Origin: JBJXGC01 sp046154545 | GTDB lineage: Bacteria > Chloroflexota > Dehalococcoidia > Tepidiformales > Tepidiformaceae | Direction of reading: 5' to 3' | Assembly: GCA_046154545.1 (NCBI GenBank) | Contig: JBJXGC010000041.1 | Location: forward strand, 1-12,789 | DNA: 12,789 nt | Translations under genes and position numbers: made by a program | Shown here: piece by piece, positions 1 through 5,816 of the stretch | Position numbering within the stretch: position 1 is the stretch's first letter | How the letters are laid out: each line of letters starts with the position of its first letter | The notes under the pieces: generated by a model | Database searches by the model: none | What the model was told of the DNA's origin: nothing | The model's input: only the letters and a program-made list of their open reading frames with translations

Positions 1-1029
1 GACCAGATGGCCGCGGCCACCGGACAGATCGCCAGCGCGATCAACGAGGTGACGCGGTCGGCGGTGTCGCTCGCGGGTATCGCCCAGGATTCGGCCCGGG
101 AGATCGAGCGGGTCGCGGCCGGATCAGAACAGGTGGCGGCGGCGGCCGGCGAGAATGCCAGCGCGGCCGAGGGGTCGCGCGCCGAGGCCGTCCAGATGGG
201 CGACCGGATCGGCCTTGTGGCGGTAGCCTCGGACGAGGTGGCCCAGGCCGCGGAGGCGAGCCAGCGGGCGGCCGTGGGAGGGCAGCAGGCTGTGCGCCAG
301 GCGGTCAGTTCCATGGCTGCCATCGCCCAGGCGGTTGACCGGGCGTCGGCCACGGTGAACCAGCTCGGCGAGTACGGGCAGCAGATCGGGGCCATCGTCA
401 AGACGATCGACGAGATCGCGGCACAGACGAACCTGCTCGCGCTCAACGCCGCCATCGAGGCCGCCAGGGCTGGTGAACAGGGCCGTGGCTTCGCCGTCGT
501 GGCCGACAACGTGCGTCAATTGGCCGAACGTTCGAGTTCTTCAACGAAGGAGATCGCGGCGCTGATCAGTAAGGTCCAGACAGGCACCCGCGACGCCGTG
601 GAGGCGATGGCGGCGGGTGTCCGGGATGTCGAAGCCGGGCGGGAGATCACGACCCAGGCAGGCGCCGCGCTGGACACCATCATCTCCTCGGTGCAGCAGT
701 CGGCGACCCAGATGCAGACGATCGCGGCAGACGTACAAGGACTCGCGGCGACGACCCAGCGCCTGGTCCGGACGGCCGAAGGGATTGCCTCGAGCGCGGA
801 GCAGTCGGCTACGGGGGCGAAGGAGATGGCCCAGGGCACCTCGCGCGTGACGGAAGCCATCCTCCAGGTCTCGGCGACGAGCGAGGAGACGTCCGCGAGC
901 GCGGAAGAGGTGTCGGCCTCGACGGAGCAGCTGTCGGCCCAGTCGGAAGAGCTTTCGGCCACAGCCACACGGATGCGCCAGTTAGCGGAAGCGCTGAAGA
1001 CCGCGACAGCCCGGTTCACACTGGGCTGA
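1..1029 (+). CDS. Methyl-accepting chemotaxis protein, C-terminal signalling domain (5' end outside window)
   Basis: This is the cytoplasmic kinase-control part of a chemoreceptor, which forms a long antiparallel coiled-coil hairpin that regulates CheA through CheW. The frame is open from base 1, so the sensor, membrane and HAMP regions lie upstream of the window. The highly conserved hairpin tip is encoded at about 412-530 (EIAAQTNLLALNAAIEAARA, then GRGFAVVAD, then VRQLAERS). Both flanking arms are Ala/Glu/Gln/Ser-rich heptads, and the C-terminal arm has SEET, AEEV and SEEL clusters typical of methylated helices. The tip reads D-N-V-R where most receptors have D/E-E-V-R (Asn codon 508-510). 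The protein ends in ARFTLG without an NWETF-like CheR/CheB tether. No other chemotaxis gene is in the window. The family call is secure; the ligand cannot be inferred. Confidence 0.95.
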   Translation, partial: DQMAAATGQIASAINEVTRSAVSLAGIAQDSAREIERVAAGSEQVAAAAGENASAAEGSRAEAVQMGDRIGLVAVASDEVAQAAEASQRAAVGGQQAVRQAVSSMAAIAQAVDRASATVNQLGEYGQQIGAIVKTIDEIAAQTNLLALNAAIEAARAGEQGRGFAVVADNVRQLAERSSSSTKEIAALISKVQTGTRDAVEAMAAGVRDVEAGREITTQAGAALDTIISSVQQSATQMQTIAADVQGLAATTQRLVRTAEGIASSAEQSATGAKEMAQGTSRVTEAILQVSATSEETSASAEEVSASTEQLSAQSEELSATATRMRQLAEALKTATARFTLG

Positions 1030-1048
1030 GGCCGGCGGCAGGAACCAA

Positions 1049-1074
1049 CGGGCCGGGGACACGTTCCCGGCCCG
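1049..1074. terminator. GC-rich hairpin between convergent MCP and SWIM genes
   Basis: CGGGCCGGGGA (1049-1059) pairs with TTCCCGGCCCG (1064-1074) around a 4-nt CACG loop, giving 11 pairs including one G-T wobble. It lies in the 60-bp gap between two convergent stop codons, so it could end transcription from both sides. There is no T-tract on either strand, so intrinsic termination would rest on the stem alone. Confidence 0.6.
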
Positions 1075-1089
1075 CGGCGGCGAGAGCCA

Positions 1090-1344
1090 CTACGCGGTCG
1101 CCGCGAGGAGCTCCTGACGGGGGACCATGCCTTCGAGCACGCGCTCCAGGGCCATGGTGTGGCTGCAGACATCCCAGGTGTCGAAGAAGTCGCAGTTACA
1201 TTTCCAGCGGCCGTCGGCGATGGCGACTTCGTGGTCGCTGTTTTCGCCGTGGAACTTGACGTGCAGGCCGTCGATCTGCATGCGATGCCGTTCGCTCGCG
1301 TAGACCTTGGCCTTTTCGACTTTCCCAATGAGGCTGGACTGCAT
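1090..1344 (-). CDS. Small stand-alone SWIM zinc-finger protein
   Basis: This 84-aa protein has a C-x-C-x8-C-x-H motif (C49, C51, C60, H62), the signature of the SWIM zinc-binding domain. It is preceded by a short beta-rich stretch (residues 12-47, with HVKFHG and EVAIADG) typical of SWIM modules. SWIM domains usually sit inside larger proteins (SWI2/SNF2 helicases, MuDR transposases, bacterial SWIM ATPase partners), where they bind DNA or protein. Here the domain is almost the whole protein, so a specific role cannot be given. The ATG start at 1342-1344 has GGAGG at 1356-1360, an 11-nt spacing that is rather long. The gene runs opposite to the MCP gene and has its own promoter-like sequence at 1449-1477. 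Confidence 0.8.
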   Translation of the reverse strand: MQSSLIGKVEKAKVYASERHRMQIDGLHVKFHGENSDHEVAIADGRWKCNCDFFDTWDVCSHTMALERVLEGMVPRQELLAATA

Positions 1345-1380
1345 AGGTCAGAGACCCTCCTTGACCGGCTGAGATCACAA

Positions 1381-1407
1381 ACGGCGGCGTCCGAGGACTG
1401 CCGCCGT
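1381..1407 (-). terminator. Hairpin in the tupC-SWIM gap: tupC terminator or SWIM leader hairpin
   Basis: ACGGCGGC (1381-1388) and GCCGCCGT (1400-1407) are a perfect 8-bp inverted repeat. An inner GTC/GAC pairing (1389-1391 with 1396-1398) lies above a one-base bulge. On the minus strand it is followed only by a short T-rich run (TTTGTG). It lies 109 nt downstream of the tupC stop and 37 nt upstream of the SWIM start. It may therefore terminate the tup operon, act in the SWIM leader, or both. Confidence 0.5.
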
Positions 1408-1439
1408 CAGGTAATCTGGATGCGATACAGGACATCCAT
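1407..1439 (-). CDS. Possible 10-codon leader ORF upstream of the SWIM gene
   Basis: ATG at 1437-1439 opens a 10-codon frame, M-D-V-L-Y-R-I-Q-I-T, ending in TGA at 1407-1409. The stop overlaps the first base of the 1381-1407 hairpin. The ATG lies about 3 nt after the transcription start expected from the promoter at 1449-1477, so it would be almost leaderless. It has no enrichment for one amino acid, so classical amino-acid attenuation is not supported. A chance ORF is quite possible. Confidence 0.2.
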   Translation of the reverse strand: MDVLYRIQIT

Positions 1440-1448
1440 AGCTCTTAG

Positions 1449-1477
1449 AAGCTACGCCCGTGGGTTGGGCCTGTCAA
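1449..1477 (-). promoter_or_regulatory. Sigma-70-like promoter for the SWIM gene
   Basis: On the minus strand a perfect TTGACA (1477-1472) is followed after exactly 17 nt by TAGCTT (1454-1449), which keeps the TAnnnT positions of a -10 box. Transcription would start near 1442, giving a leader of about 98 nt before the SWIM ATG. This is the best -35 box seen in the window. Confidence 0.6.
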
Positions 1478-1515
1478 CGGCCGAAGCGTTGAGAATAAGT
1501 GCGGCGACGGCGTAG

Positions 1516-2457
1516 TCAGGCTGGGAAGCGGCGCACGGTTGAGGCCGGCGCGAACACCTGGAGTCGGCCCCCGGCCACGATGTCGGCGGCCTGGAGACGG
1601 ACGGAGACATGCACCCCCGAGATCGTCCCCCAGGCCTCGCGGCGGACGCCGAAGTCGAGCACCTCCTCGACCTCCATGCTGAAGGTAAAGTCGCCGCTGC
1701 CGGGGCGCAGAGCCCGCGGCGCCACGGCCAGCACACCCCCTTCGACCGGCAGCAGGCTGTACCCCAGGAAGGCCGCGGTGGCGCTGTCGGTGGGCGCGCC
1801 GAAGACCTCGGGCCGCGGCCCGCTCGCGCGGACGCGGCCGTCGATCAGGACGACGAGGTCCTCGGCCAGGCGCAGCGCCTCGTCCCGGTCGTGGGTGACG
1901 ACGATCGTGGTGGTGGCGAACCTTCGGAGGAGGGCGGGCAGGTCGTGGAGGAGCTGGCGCCTGCCCGGGCCGTCCAGCCCGGAGAGGGGCTCGTCGAGGA
2001 GCGTGATCGGGGCGCGGAGGGAGAGCGCCCGGGCGAGGTTGGCGCGCTGGGCCTCGCCCCCGGAGATGCGGTGGGCCGAACGGCCGAGGAGATGGGCGAT
2101 GTCGCAGGCTTCAGCCGCCTCGTGCAGCCTCACGGCGCGCTCGTCCTTCGCGACGCCCCGCAGGCGCAGGGCGAGGTCGATGTTCTGCCCGACGGTGCCG
2201 GTGAGGAAGACGGCGCGTTGGAAGGCGTAGGCCACGTGCTTGCGGGCGGTGGCGGGGGTGGCAGGCTGGCCGCCGAACCGGATGACCCCCGCGGCGGGCC
2301 GTTCGAGGGCGGAGATGAGCCGCAGCATGGTCGATTTGCCGGCGCCGTTCGGGCCGATGAGCGCGGTCGTCCGCCCTTCGTGGAAGGTGAGGGCGGGCAC
2401 ATCGACGACGGTCCGCGGCCCGCGGCGAAAGACGACGCCCTCGAAGACTACGTCCAT
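1516..2457 (-). CDS. tupC: Tungstate-type ABC transporter ATP-binding protein (TupC-like)
   Basis: This is the cytoplasmic ATPase that powers the TupB permease. The 313-aa protein shows Walker A GPNGAGKST (35-43), Q-loop Q80, signature SGGEAQ (132-137), Walker B ITLLDEP with catalytic E156, D-loop SGLD and switch H189. The nucleotide-binding domain ends near residue 230. The remaining 80 or so residues are beta-rich and resemble the TOBE-like extension of oxyanion importers, where substrate can feed back on transport. The start ATG (2455-2457) lies inside the end of tupB with a 10-bp overlap and no visible ribosome-binding site, so translation is probably coupled. Tungstate specificity rests on the TupA and TupB neighbours, because the ATPase alone could not be told from a molybdate or phosphate ATPase. 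Confidence 0.9.
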   Translation of the reverse strand: MDVVFEGVVFRRGPRTVVDVPALTFHEGRTTALIGPNGAGKSTMLRLISALERPAAGVIRFGGQPATPATARKHVAYAFQRAVFLTGTVGQNIDLALRLRGVAKDERAVRLHEAAEACDIAHLLGRSAHRISGGEAQRANLARALSLRAPITLLDEPLSGLDGPGRRQLLHDLPALLRRFATTTIVVTHDRDEALRLAEDLVVLIDGRVRASGPRPEVFGAPTDSATAAFLGYSLLPVEGGVLAVAPRALRPGSGDFTFSMEVEEVLDFGVRREAWGTISGVHVSVRLQAADIVAGGRLQVFAPASTVRRFPA

Positions 2458-3149
2458 CGCGGGCGGCGTTGCTGCACAAGGGTGAGGACCAGGTTCACGG
2501 CGAAGGTCATCGCCAGGAGGATAATGCCCAGGGCCATGGCGTCGGCGTTCCGGCCGCGGCTCGTCTCGGTCACGATCGCGGTCGTCAGTACGCGCGTGTT
2601 CCCGGCGAGGTTGCCGCCGACGGTCATCGAGGCGCCGACTTCAGAGATGACGCCGCCGAAGCCGGCCATGACGGCCGCGAGGATGCCGAGCTGCGCTTCT
2701 TTCGCCACGATCCAGAGCTTACGGAGGCGGCCGGCCCCGAGCACCGCGAGCAGGTCAGGCAGCTCTTCCGGTAACGACTGGACGGCCGCGGCTGAAAAGC
2801 CGACGACCAGGGGCACGGCGATCAGGAACTGGGCGATGACCATCGCCCGCTTGGTATAGATCAGCTCGAGGTCGCCGAAGGGGCCGCTGCGGACGAGGAG
2901 CAGCCAGACGACAAGGCCGACGACGACGGGCGGCATGCCCATGCCCGTGTTCACGGCGCTGAGGAGGAAGGTCCGCCCGGGGAATCGCCCGCGGGCGAGC
3001 GCGTAACCAGCCGGGACGCCGACAGCCATTGCGAGGAGGGTCGCCGAGCCGGAGACGACGACGGTCCGGAGGGCGATGTCGCGCAGCGTGGCGTCGCCCG
3101 ACCCGATCAGGCGGAGCGCCTCACGCAGCCCCTCCCAGAGAGCCTCCAC
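2448..3149 (-). CDS. tupB: Tungstate ABC transporter permease (TupB-like)
   Basis: This is the membrane channel of the importer. The 233-aa protein has about five hydrophobic segments (residues 30-51, 61-86, 102-124, 158-180 and 207-226). A cytoplasmic coupling loop at about 131-153 (LPDLLAVLGAGRLRKLWIV) resembles the EAA motif that contacts the ATPase. The stretch at about 169-190 (SEVGASMTVGGN, then TRVLTTAI) is highly characteristic of TupB/WtpB-like tungstate permeases. The start is GTG (3147-3149), the earliest possible because an in-frame TGA directly precedes it. Only a weak GGTGG ribosome site is visible upstream. The gene lies 40 nt after tupA and overlaps tupC by 10 bp, consistent with one operon. 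Confidence 0.93.
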   Translation of the reverse strand: MEALWEGLREALRLIGSGDATLRDIALRTVVVSGSATLLAMAVGVPAGYALARGRFPGRTFLLSAVNTGMGMPPVVVGLVVWLLLVRSGPFGDLELIYTKRAMVIAQFLIAVPLVVGFSAAAVQSLPEELPDLLAVLGAGRLRKLWIVAKEAQLGILAAVMAGFGGVISEVGASMTVGGNLAGNTRVLTTAIVTETSRGRNADAMALGIILLAMTFAVNLVLTLVQQRRPRWT

Positions 3150-3189
3150 TCAGCGCCACCGGGCGGCGGAGATATTCAGACGGACGGCG

Positions 3190-4125
3190 TCACTTGCCGA
3201 CATCTTCGTCGCGCTTGCCGGCGTCGGGGAAGAAGAGGGCCTGGCCGAGCTCCGCCTTCTTGAAGTCGCCGATCGTCTTCTGGGTGGCGGGATCGACCAT
3301 GAAGGAGATGAAGGCCCGCGCCTGCTCGGTCTTCACCTTCGTGTGCTTCACGGGGTTGACGATGTAGACGTGGTAGATGTTCAGGAGCGACCGGTCACCT
3401 TCGACGAGGATTTCGAGTTTGAGGTTCTTCTTGTTCGCGAGGTAGGTGGCGCGGTCGGTGAGGGTGTAGCCGGATTTCTGGTCGGCCACATTGAGGGTGG
3501 CGCCCATCCCCTGGCCGGTCTCTTCGCGGTTCTTGACGGCTGCCCTGGGGTCGATGCTAGCGGCCTTCCAGAGGTTCAGTTCGGCAGTGTGCGTGCCCGA
3601 ATTGTCGCCGCGGGAGATGAAGGAGCCGGTGGCGGCGATGGCGGTCATGGCGGCCGCGAGGTCCTTCAGGCCCTTCACCTTCGCCGGGTCCGAGGCGGGC
3701 CCGACGATGACGAAGTCGTTGTGCATGACGAGCTTGCCCTCGGCGAGGTCGCCCTGGTCGATGTACTTCTTCTCGGAAGCGGGCGAGTGGCCAAGGACGG
3801 CGTCGGCGTCGCCCTTGGCCGCCATCTCGAGGGCGGCGCCGGTGCCGACGGCGATGACCTTCACCTCGACGCCGGTGTCCCTGGTGAAGATCGGGACGAG
3901 GACGTCGAGGAGGCCGGAGTCCTGGGTGCTCGTGGTGGTCGCCAGGATCATGGAGCCGCCGAGCTTGGGCTTCGGCGTTGGCGAGGGGACGGCCGTGGGT
4001 GCTGGCGCCGTGGTCGCGGTTGCCGCCGGCGGCGCGTCATCATCGCCGCCACAGGCGCCGGCGAGAAGGGGAAGTGCGAGGAGCGCGAGGAGCAGGATCC
4101 CCCGCGAAAACCGTGGACGCGTCAT
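3190..4125 (-). CDS. tupA: Tungstate-binding lipoprotein (TupA-like)
   Basis: This is the extracytoplasmic receptor that captures tungstate for TupBC. The 311-aa precursor has basic residues, a hydrophobic core (10-22) and a lipobox ending at C25, so it should be a lipid-anchored lipoprotein. A Thr/Pro/Ala linker (about 31-54) leads to the mature domain. That domain opens with ATTTSTQDSGLL (62-73), the oxyanion-loop signature of TupA. GHSP (112-115), NDFVIVGP (136-143) and SRGDNSGTH (171-179) are also family hallmarks; an arginine of the last segment has been linked to tungstate selectivity in studied TupA proteins. The ATG (4123-4125) has CGGAG 7 nt upstream. Tungstate is the likely substrate, although molybdate transport cannot be excluded from sequence. 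Confidence 0.94.
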   Translation of the reverse strand: MTRPRFSRGILLLALLALPLLAGACGGDDDAPPAATATTAPAPTAVPSPTPKPKLGGSMILATTTSTQDSGLLDVLVPIFTRDTGVEVKVIAVGTGAALEMAAKGDADAVLGHSPASEKKYIDQGDLAEGKLVMHNDFVIVGPASDPAKVKGLKDLAAAMTAIAATGSFISRGDNSGTHTAELNLWKAASIDPRAAVKNREETGQGMGATLNVADQKSGYTLTDRATYLANKKNLKLEILVEGDRSLLNIYHVYIVNPVKHTKVKTEQARAFISFMVDPATQKTIGDFKKAELGQALFFPDAGKRDEDVGK

Positions 4126-4131
4126 GAGGTG

Positions 4132-4155
4132 GCTCCGTGTTATGCCCGACGGAGC
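4132..4155 (-). promoter_or_regulatory. Inverted repeat that could mask the tupA ribosome-binding site
   Basis: GCTCCGT (4132-4138) and ACGGAGC (4149-4155) are perfectly complementary around a 10-nt spacer. In minus-strand mRNA the 3' arm contains the tupA Shine-Dalgarno CGGAG (4133-4137), so forming this hairpin would hide it. It overlaps the 4139-4160 repeat, and the two hairpins exclude each other. The repeat is seen directly; a regulatory role is inferred. Confidence 0.45.
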
Positions 4156-4160
4156 ATAAC
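4139..4160 (-). promoter_or_regulatory. Palindrome upstream of tupA, candidate operator
   Basis: GTTATGC (4139-4145) and GCATAAC (4154-4160) form a perfect 7-bp inverted repeat with an 8-nt spacer, ending 13 nt upstream of the tupA ATG. AT-rich half-sites of this size are typical of operators for dimeric regulators. ModE-family sites of Mo/W genes contain GTTATA-like half-sites, so an oxyanion-responsive repressor is a reasonable guess. The site overlaps the candidate -10 box TATGCT. Confidence 0.45.
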
Positions 4161-4182
4161 GGGAGGGGGCTCGATATGCCAG
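4153..4182 (-). promoter_or_regulatory. Candidate tupA promoter
   Basis: On the minus strand CTGGCA (4182-4177, 4 of 6 to TTGACA) is followed after 18 nt by TATGCT (4158-4153). This would start transcription near 4146, leaving a leader of about 20 nt with the CGGAG ribosome site. With this start site the transcript would lack the left arms of both inverted repeats, favouring DNA-level regulation. Confidence 0.35.
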
Positions 4183-4233
4183 CGGCGACCGAACGCAGGA
4201 GGGCGGCGGCCTGGTGGCGGCCGGGCGGAGCGG

Positions 4234-4857
4234 CTACGAAGCGGGCGCCGCGAGGATCTCGCTGAGCACGCGGCTGAGCGGCGGCCGCTCCCAGAGCCAG
4301 CTCACCCGGAACCAGAAGCCGGGGACGGCGGTGCTGCGGTAGATGCCCTCGGCGTCGGCCTGGGCGCGTTCGTAGCGGCCGTCGCGGAGGACGAAGAAGT
4401 CGGCGGTGTGGTTCACGGGGTCGATGATCCAGTATTCGGGGACGCCACCGGTCTCGTACTCGCGGTACTTATCGACGTAGTCGGTGGAGGCGTTCCCGGG
4501 GCTGAGGATCTCGACGGCGAGGTCGGCTGGCCCTTCGAGGAAGTTCTCGTGGAGGCGGTCGAGGTGTTCGTTGGCGACGAAGCTCAGGTCGGGTGCGCGG
4601 CCGGGCAGCCCTGGCCCGGTCTTCATCTGGAAGGGGTCGTGTTGCACCTTACCGAGGGGGCGCTCCGTGATGAAGCCGCCGAGGACGACAAGCAGATAGA
4701 TATGGACATCGGCATGCGTCGTTGAGATCGCCATGCCGGGAATCACCTCCCCATCGACCCACTCGGCGTGCATGCCGTCGGTCAGACGCAGGAACTCCTC
4801 GTAGGAGATGCGCTCCTTGCCTGAGAGTTGCTCGGTGAGGGTAGCGAGCTGCGTCAT
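4234..4857 (-). CDS. Uma2 family (DUF820) PD-(D/E)XK nuclease-like protein, copy A
   Basis: This 207-aa protein belongs to the Uma2/DUF820 family, whose fold is that of PD-(D/E)XK nucleases; most members have no proven function. Visible family features are H48, PD at 89-90, E116 in AVEILSP, D129-K130 (the likely displaced catalytic Lys), Y131/Y134, and the GVPEYWIIDP block (138-147). A longer frame opens at 4944, but the ATG at 4855-4857 is preferred: it has AGGAGG four bases upstream, and its product aligns end to end with copy B. It is the downstream gene of a tandem pair, 26 nt after the copy B stop, and probably co-transcribed. Outside residues 42-73 it differs from copy B at about 11 of 175 positions, but inside at 19 of 32. 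Confidence 0.9.
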   Translation of the reverse strand: MTQLATLTEQLSGKERISYEEFLRLTDGMHAEWVDGEVIPGMAISTTHADVHIYLLVVLGGFITERPLGKVQHDPFQMKTGPGLPGRAPDLSFVANEHLDRLHENFLEGPADLAVEILSPGNASTDYVDKYREYETGGVPEYWIIDPVNHTADFFVLRDGRYERAQADAEGIYRSTAVPGFWFRVSWLWERPPLSRVLSEILAAPAS

Positions 4858-4883
4858 CGTGCCTCCTATAGTACGCCCAACGG

Positions 4884-5507
4884 TTACGGAGCCGGCGCCG
4901 CGAGGATTTCGCTGAGTACCTTGCTGAGCGGTGGCCGCTCCCATAGCCAGCCCACCCGGAACCAGAAGCCGGGGACGGCGGTGCTGCGGTAGATGCCCTC
5001 GGCGTCGGCATAGGCGCGTTCGTAGCGGCCGTCGCGGAGGACGAAGAAGTCGGCGGTGTGGTTCACGGGGTCGATGATCCAGTATTCGGGGACGCCGCCC
5101 GATTCGTACTCGCGGTACTTATCGACGTAGTCGGTGGAGGCGTTCCGGGGGCTGAGGATCTCGACGGCGAGGTCGGCGGGCCCTTCGAGGTAGGTTTCGT
5201 GGAGGCGGTCGAGGTGTTCGTTGGCGACGAAGGTCAAATCGGGTGCGCGGCCGGGGAGTCCTGGCCCGGTCTTCATCTGGAAGGGGTCCCTCACGACGAT
5301 TCCAAGCGATCGCTCATCGACGAACGCGGATAGGATCGGATGAAGGGAATTATGGGTCATCTCGTGGGTAAGTGAGATCGTCACGCCCGGTATTACCTCC
5401 CCATCGACCCACTCGGCGTGCATGCCGTCGGTGAGGCGCAGGAACTCCTCGTAGGAGATGCGTTCCTTGCCTGCGAGTTGCTCGGTGAAGGTGGCGAGCT
5501 GCGTCAT
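4884..5507 (-). CDS. Uma2 family (DUF820) PD-(D/E)XK nuclease-like protein, copy B
   Basis: This is the upstream member of the tandem Uma2 pair, also 207 aa. It retains the same putative active-site set: H48, D90, E116, D129, K130 and the GVPEYWIIDP block. An ATG four codons earlier (5517-5519) is possible, but the ATG at 5505-5507 matches copy A and has GGGAGG four bases upstream. Residues 42-73 (from V-T-I-S-L-T-H to V-V-R) differ strongly from copy A, while the rest is nearly identical. No clear -35/-10 pair was found upstream; TAGAAT at 5518-5523 on the minus strand is too close to the start to go with the ribosome site. Possible roles are DNA cleavage or mobile-element-derived functions, but none is established for this family. 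Confidence 0.9.
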   Translation of the reverse strand: MTQLATFTEQLAGKERISYEEFLRLTDGMHAEWVDGEVIPGVTISLTHEMTHNSLHPILSAFVDERSLGIVVRDPFQMKTGPGLPGRAPDLTFVANEHLDRLHETYLEGPADLAVEILSPRNASTDYVDKYREYESGGVPEYWIIDPVNHTADFFVLRDGRYERAYADAEGIYRSTAVPGFWFRVGWLWERPPLSKVLSEILAAPAP

Positions 5508-5816
5508 GGTGCCTCCCATTCTAAGCGAAACCGGGCCGCGGGAGTACCCATCGAGCGTGGCTCACGGTCTTGTGTGAAGCGTGGAGGGGGCGGTTTGCTG
5601 GCGAATCTGGTCCAGGAACAGGACGGTGGAGGAGCGCGGGATGGTGCGCCGGGGCGATGCCGGGGATCGTCCGCTTTCGGGGACCGATGACGGTTGGCCA
5701 GTGCGGCGCTTGCTCACGCGCGCGCTACGGCGAGGCCCTTCATCCGCTCCGGAGCCCTGATCGGCGTGACCCCCGGTACGCACACCGTGAATCCAGTCCG
5801 CCTCTATAATCGACGC
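5508..5816. other. Divergent intergenic region between Uma2 copy B and the CoA-binding gene
   Basis: These 309 bp hold no convincing gene. Short frames on both strands have arginine- and glycine-rich products that match nothing recognisable. An imperfect dyad is visible around 5665-5689 (GATCGTCC against GGACCGAT with one unpaired base). The right end carries the TATAAT box of the CoA-binding gene. The region presumably holds two divergent promoters. Confidence 0.5.
5805..5810 (+). promoter_or_regulatory. Consensus -10 box of a leaderless promoter
   Basis: A perfect TATAAT in very GC-rich surroundings lies 6 nt upstream of the GTG at 5817, so the first transcribed base should be the start codon itself or within a base of it. 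No good -35 box is seen 16-18 nt upstream (around ACACCG), and there is no Shine-Dalgarno sequence. Confidence 0.65.

Larger units (their letters stand above)
4234..5507 (-). repeat. Tandem duplication of a Uma2 gene, 650-bp period
   Basis: The two units (4234-4857 and 4884-5507) have the same length and align without gaps at an offset of 650 bp. They share long exact runs including silent positions, for example 4363-4446 with 5013-5096 (84 bp). Divergence is concentrated in 4639-4734 and 5289-5384. This is a direct gene duplication followed by conversion of the flanks or replacement of the patch. Confidence 0.95.

Noticed and set aside
4126..4160. A molybdenum- or tungsten-cofactor riboswitch before tupA
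   Set aside because: The dyad region is under 40 nt, far too short for the Moco RNA fold, and no further stems or conserved loops are seen. Only simple overlapping hairpins can be supported.
3076..4725. A 549-codon plus-strand frame across tupA and part of Uma2 copy A
   Set aside because: It is antisense to conserved genes and rich in Gly/Asp/Val from reversed codons; no motif supports it.
4858..4944. Upstream ATG (4942-4944) for Uma2 copy A
   Set aside because: It would overlap the end of copy B and add 29 residues absent from the paralogue, while AGGAGG directly supports the ATG at 4857.
5694..5816. ATG at 5694 as start of the CoA-binding protein
   Set aside because: The added 41 residues match no family N-terminus, and the extension would place a perfect TATAAT box inside coding sequence. 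The GTG at 5817 fits both the promoter and the conserved start.
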